Position numbers and translations under genes: made by a program
Notes under the pieces: model-generated
Told to the model about the DNA's origin: nothing
The model's input: the letters and a program-made list of their open reading frames with translations, nothing else
Databases searched by the model: none
DNA from: Mycobacterium aquaticum
GTDB lineage: Bacteria; Actinomycetota; Actinomycetes; Mycobacteriales; Mycobacteriaceae
Direction of reading: 5' to 3'
Length of the DNA: 64,000 nucleotides
NCBI RefSeq assembly: GCF_002086485.1
Contig: NZ_MVHF01000001.1
Location: 248,001 to 312,000 of the forward strand
Shown: positions 63,311 through 64,000 of the stretch, in pieces
Layout: each line of letters starts with the position of its first letter
Numbering within the stretch: the stretch's first letter is position 1

Positions 63311-63479
63311 CCCAGAAACATATTGTGACGAGGCAACGAGCGCCAATCGCCTGCCGGCGGTGGCCTGCGGTCGAATATGCCGTGGCAAACGCCGAATGGA
63401 GCCACTGCATACGTGCTGCCTGCGTTGCTATCGCTCAATGGCTCCTGGCCAGCAATATTCTGGCCGCTGCAGCGGCGCC

Positions 63480-64000
63480 TCACCGGCCGAGTTGGCGGAG
63501 CCCGGCGACGGTGTCGGCGAGGGTGATTCGTGGATCGCGGTAGGTGATGCCGAGGTCGCGTCGGCTCGGCGAATCGTCCGACGCAGGCATCTGGGTGTAG
63601 TACTGCATGCCGGCCTCGGTGATGGGGCTGTCGAACGGCAGGAACGGGCCGAGTCGGTCGAGCACCTGGCCCGCGGCCCGCAGCACAGTGTCGGGAACCG
63701 GCACGGCGAGCATCGTCTTGCCACTGACCTCGGTCAGCAGTTTCGCGAGTCGGTCCACCGGGATTCGATGGCCGCCGGCCATGTAGCGGCGCGGCCCACG
63801 CCCGGGTTGCAGGAGTGCGACGTGCAGGGCGGCCAGGTCTCGGCCGTCGACGATTGTCCAGGCTGCGCTGCGTCCCGGAATCGCTCCGAGTTGCAGGGCG
63901 GCGGCCACGCCCTCGCCGGCTTCGCCGAACTGGTCGCCGACCGGCGGACCCATCACCATGCCGGGGTAGGTGATGTTCACCGGTGCGCCGCCGTCCTGCA
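63480..64000 (-). CDS. NAD(P)-dependent epimerase/dehydratase, 5' end beyond window
   Basis: The frame runs from the stop at 63480 through base 64000 without interruption; about 173 residues of the C-terminal part are seen. It has the extended-SDR pattern: VNITYPGMVMGPPVGDQFGEAGE, WTIVDGRDLAALHVALLQPG, GPRRYMAGGHRIPVDRLAKLLTEVSGK and a final HTH-like DLGITYRDPRITLADTVAGL. The N-terminal nucleotide-binding part is outside the window. It lies upstream of the cellulase gene, 169 bp away. Confidence 0.82.
   Translation of the reverse strand, partial: QDGGAPVNITYPGMVMGPPVGDQFGEAGEGVAAALQLGAIPGRSAAWTIVDGRDLAALHVALLQPGRGPRRYMAGGHRIPVDRLAKLLTEVSGKTMLAVPVPDTVLRAAGQVLDRLGPFLPFDSPITEAGMQYYTQMPASDDSPSRRDLGITYRDPRITLADTVAGLRQLGR

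Overview
The window is high-GC actinobacterial DNA from a mycobacterium, most likely a rapidly growing Mycolicibacterium close to M. smegmatis. Evidence from gene content: dgt and dnaG side by side with the divergent TPM-domain gene (as in Rv2345/Rv2344c/Rv2343c), tRNA-Asn, a MarR gene beside a fused ECF transporter (as in Rv2327/Rv2326c/Rv2325c), and a uspABC operon. These names come from recognising proteins and gene order; no database was searched.

Layout. 1-7.7 kb holds the conserved replication block: TPM protein (cut by the window edge), dgt, an alpha/beta hydrolase, dnaG, small proteins, tRNA-Asn and a lipoprotein. 7.7-21.6 kb holds an acyl-CoA oxidase-like enzyme, a MarR-MFS pair divergent from the ECF transporter, a DUF4349 lipoprotein, a zinc-ribbon/cyclase/ATPase signalling protein and uspABC. 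21.9-31.3 kb holds an envelope hydrolase and then a two-component system whose surrounding operons share a 20-bp palindrome; one operon encodes a small membrane protein and a predicted Tat-exported, lipid-anchored cytochrome P450. 31.6-33.8 kb holds a small membrane protein and a MarR gene with two matching operators in front of an NTF2-like gene and an SDR gene. 34.0-46.6 kb is a catabolic island with a PucR regulator, three flavin-linked oxidoreductases, two SDRs, an Asp/Glu-racemase-fold enzyme, a lactonase, a 3-oxo-tetronate kinase/decarboxylase pair and an APC permease. 46.6-52.5 kb holds a GH114 lipoprotein, a tandem HD-GYP/LuxR regulator flanked by two genes with the same promoter-proximal palindrome, an MddA-like methyltransferase and a DUF6986-type lyase. 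52.5-61 kb holds an NCS1 permease with a GntR regulator, a DctA-type transporter and the complete hpd-hmgA-fah homogentisate pathway. 61-64 kb holds a DinB protein, a frameshifted nitroreductase, a GH6 cellulase and a partial epimerase.

The most promising undescribed systems are (i) the two-component regulon at 23.6-31.3 kb, where four 20-bp palindromes each precede a minus-strand operon, including the exported P450; (ii) the HD-GYP/LuxR regulator with paired GAGGCA-N2-TGCCCC sites at equal distance from two flanking start codons; and (iii) the PucR/tetronate-kinase island, whose substrate cannot be read from the sequence. All regulatory links are inferred from sequence symmetry and position.
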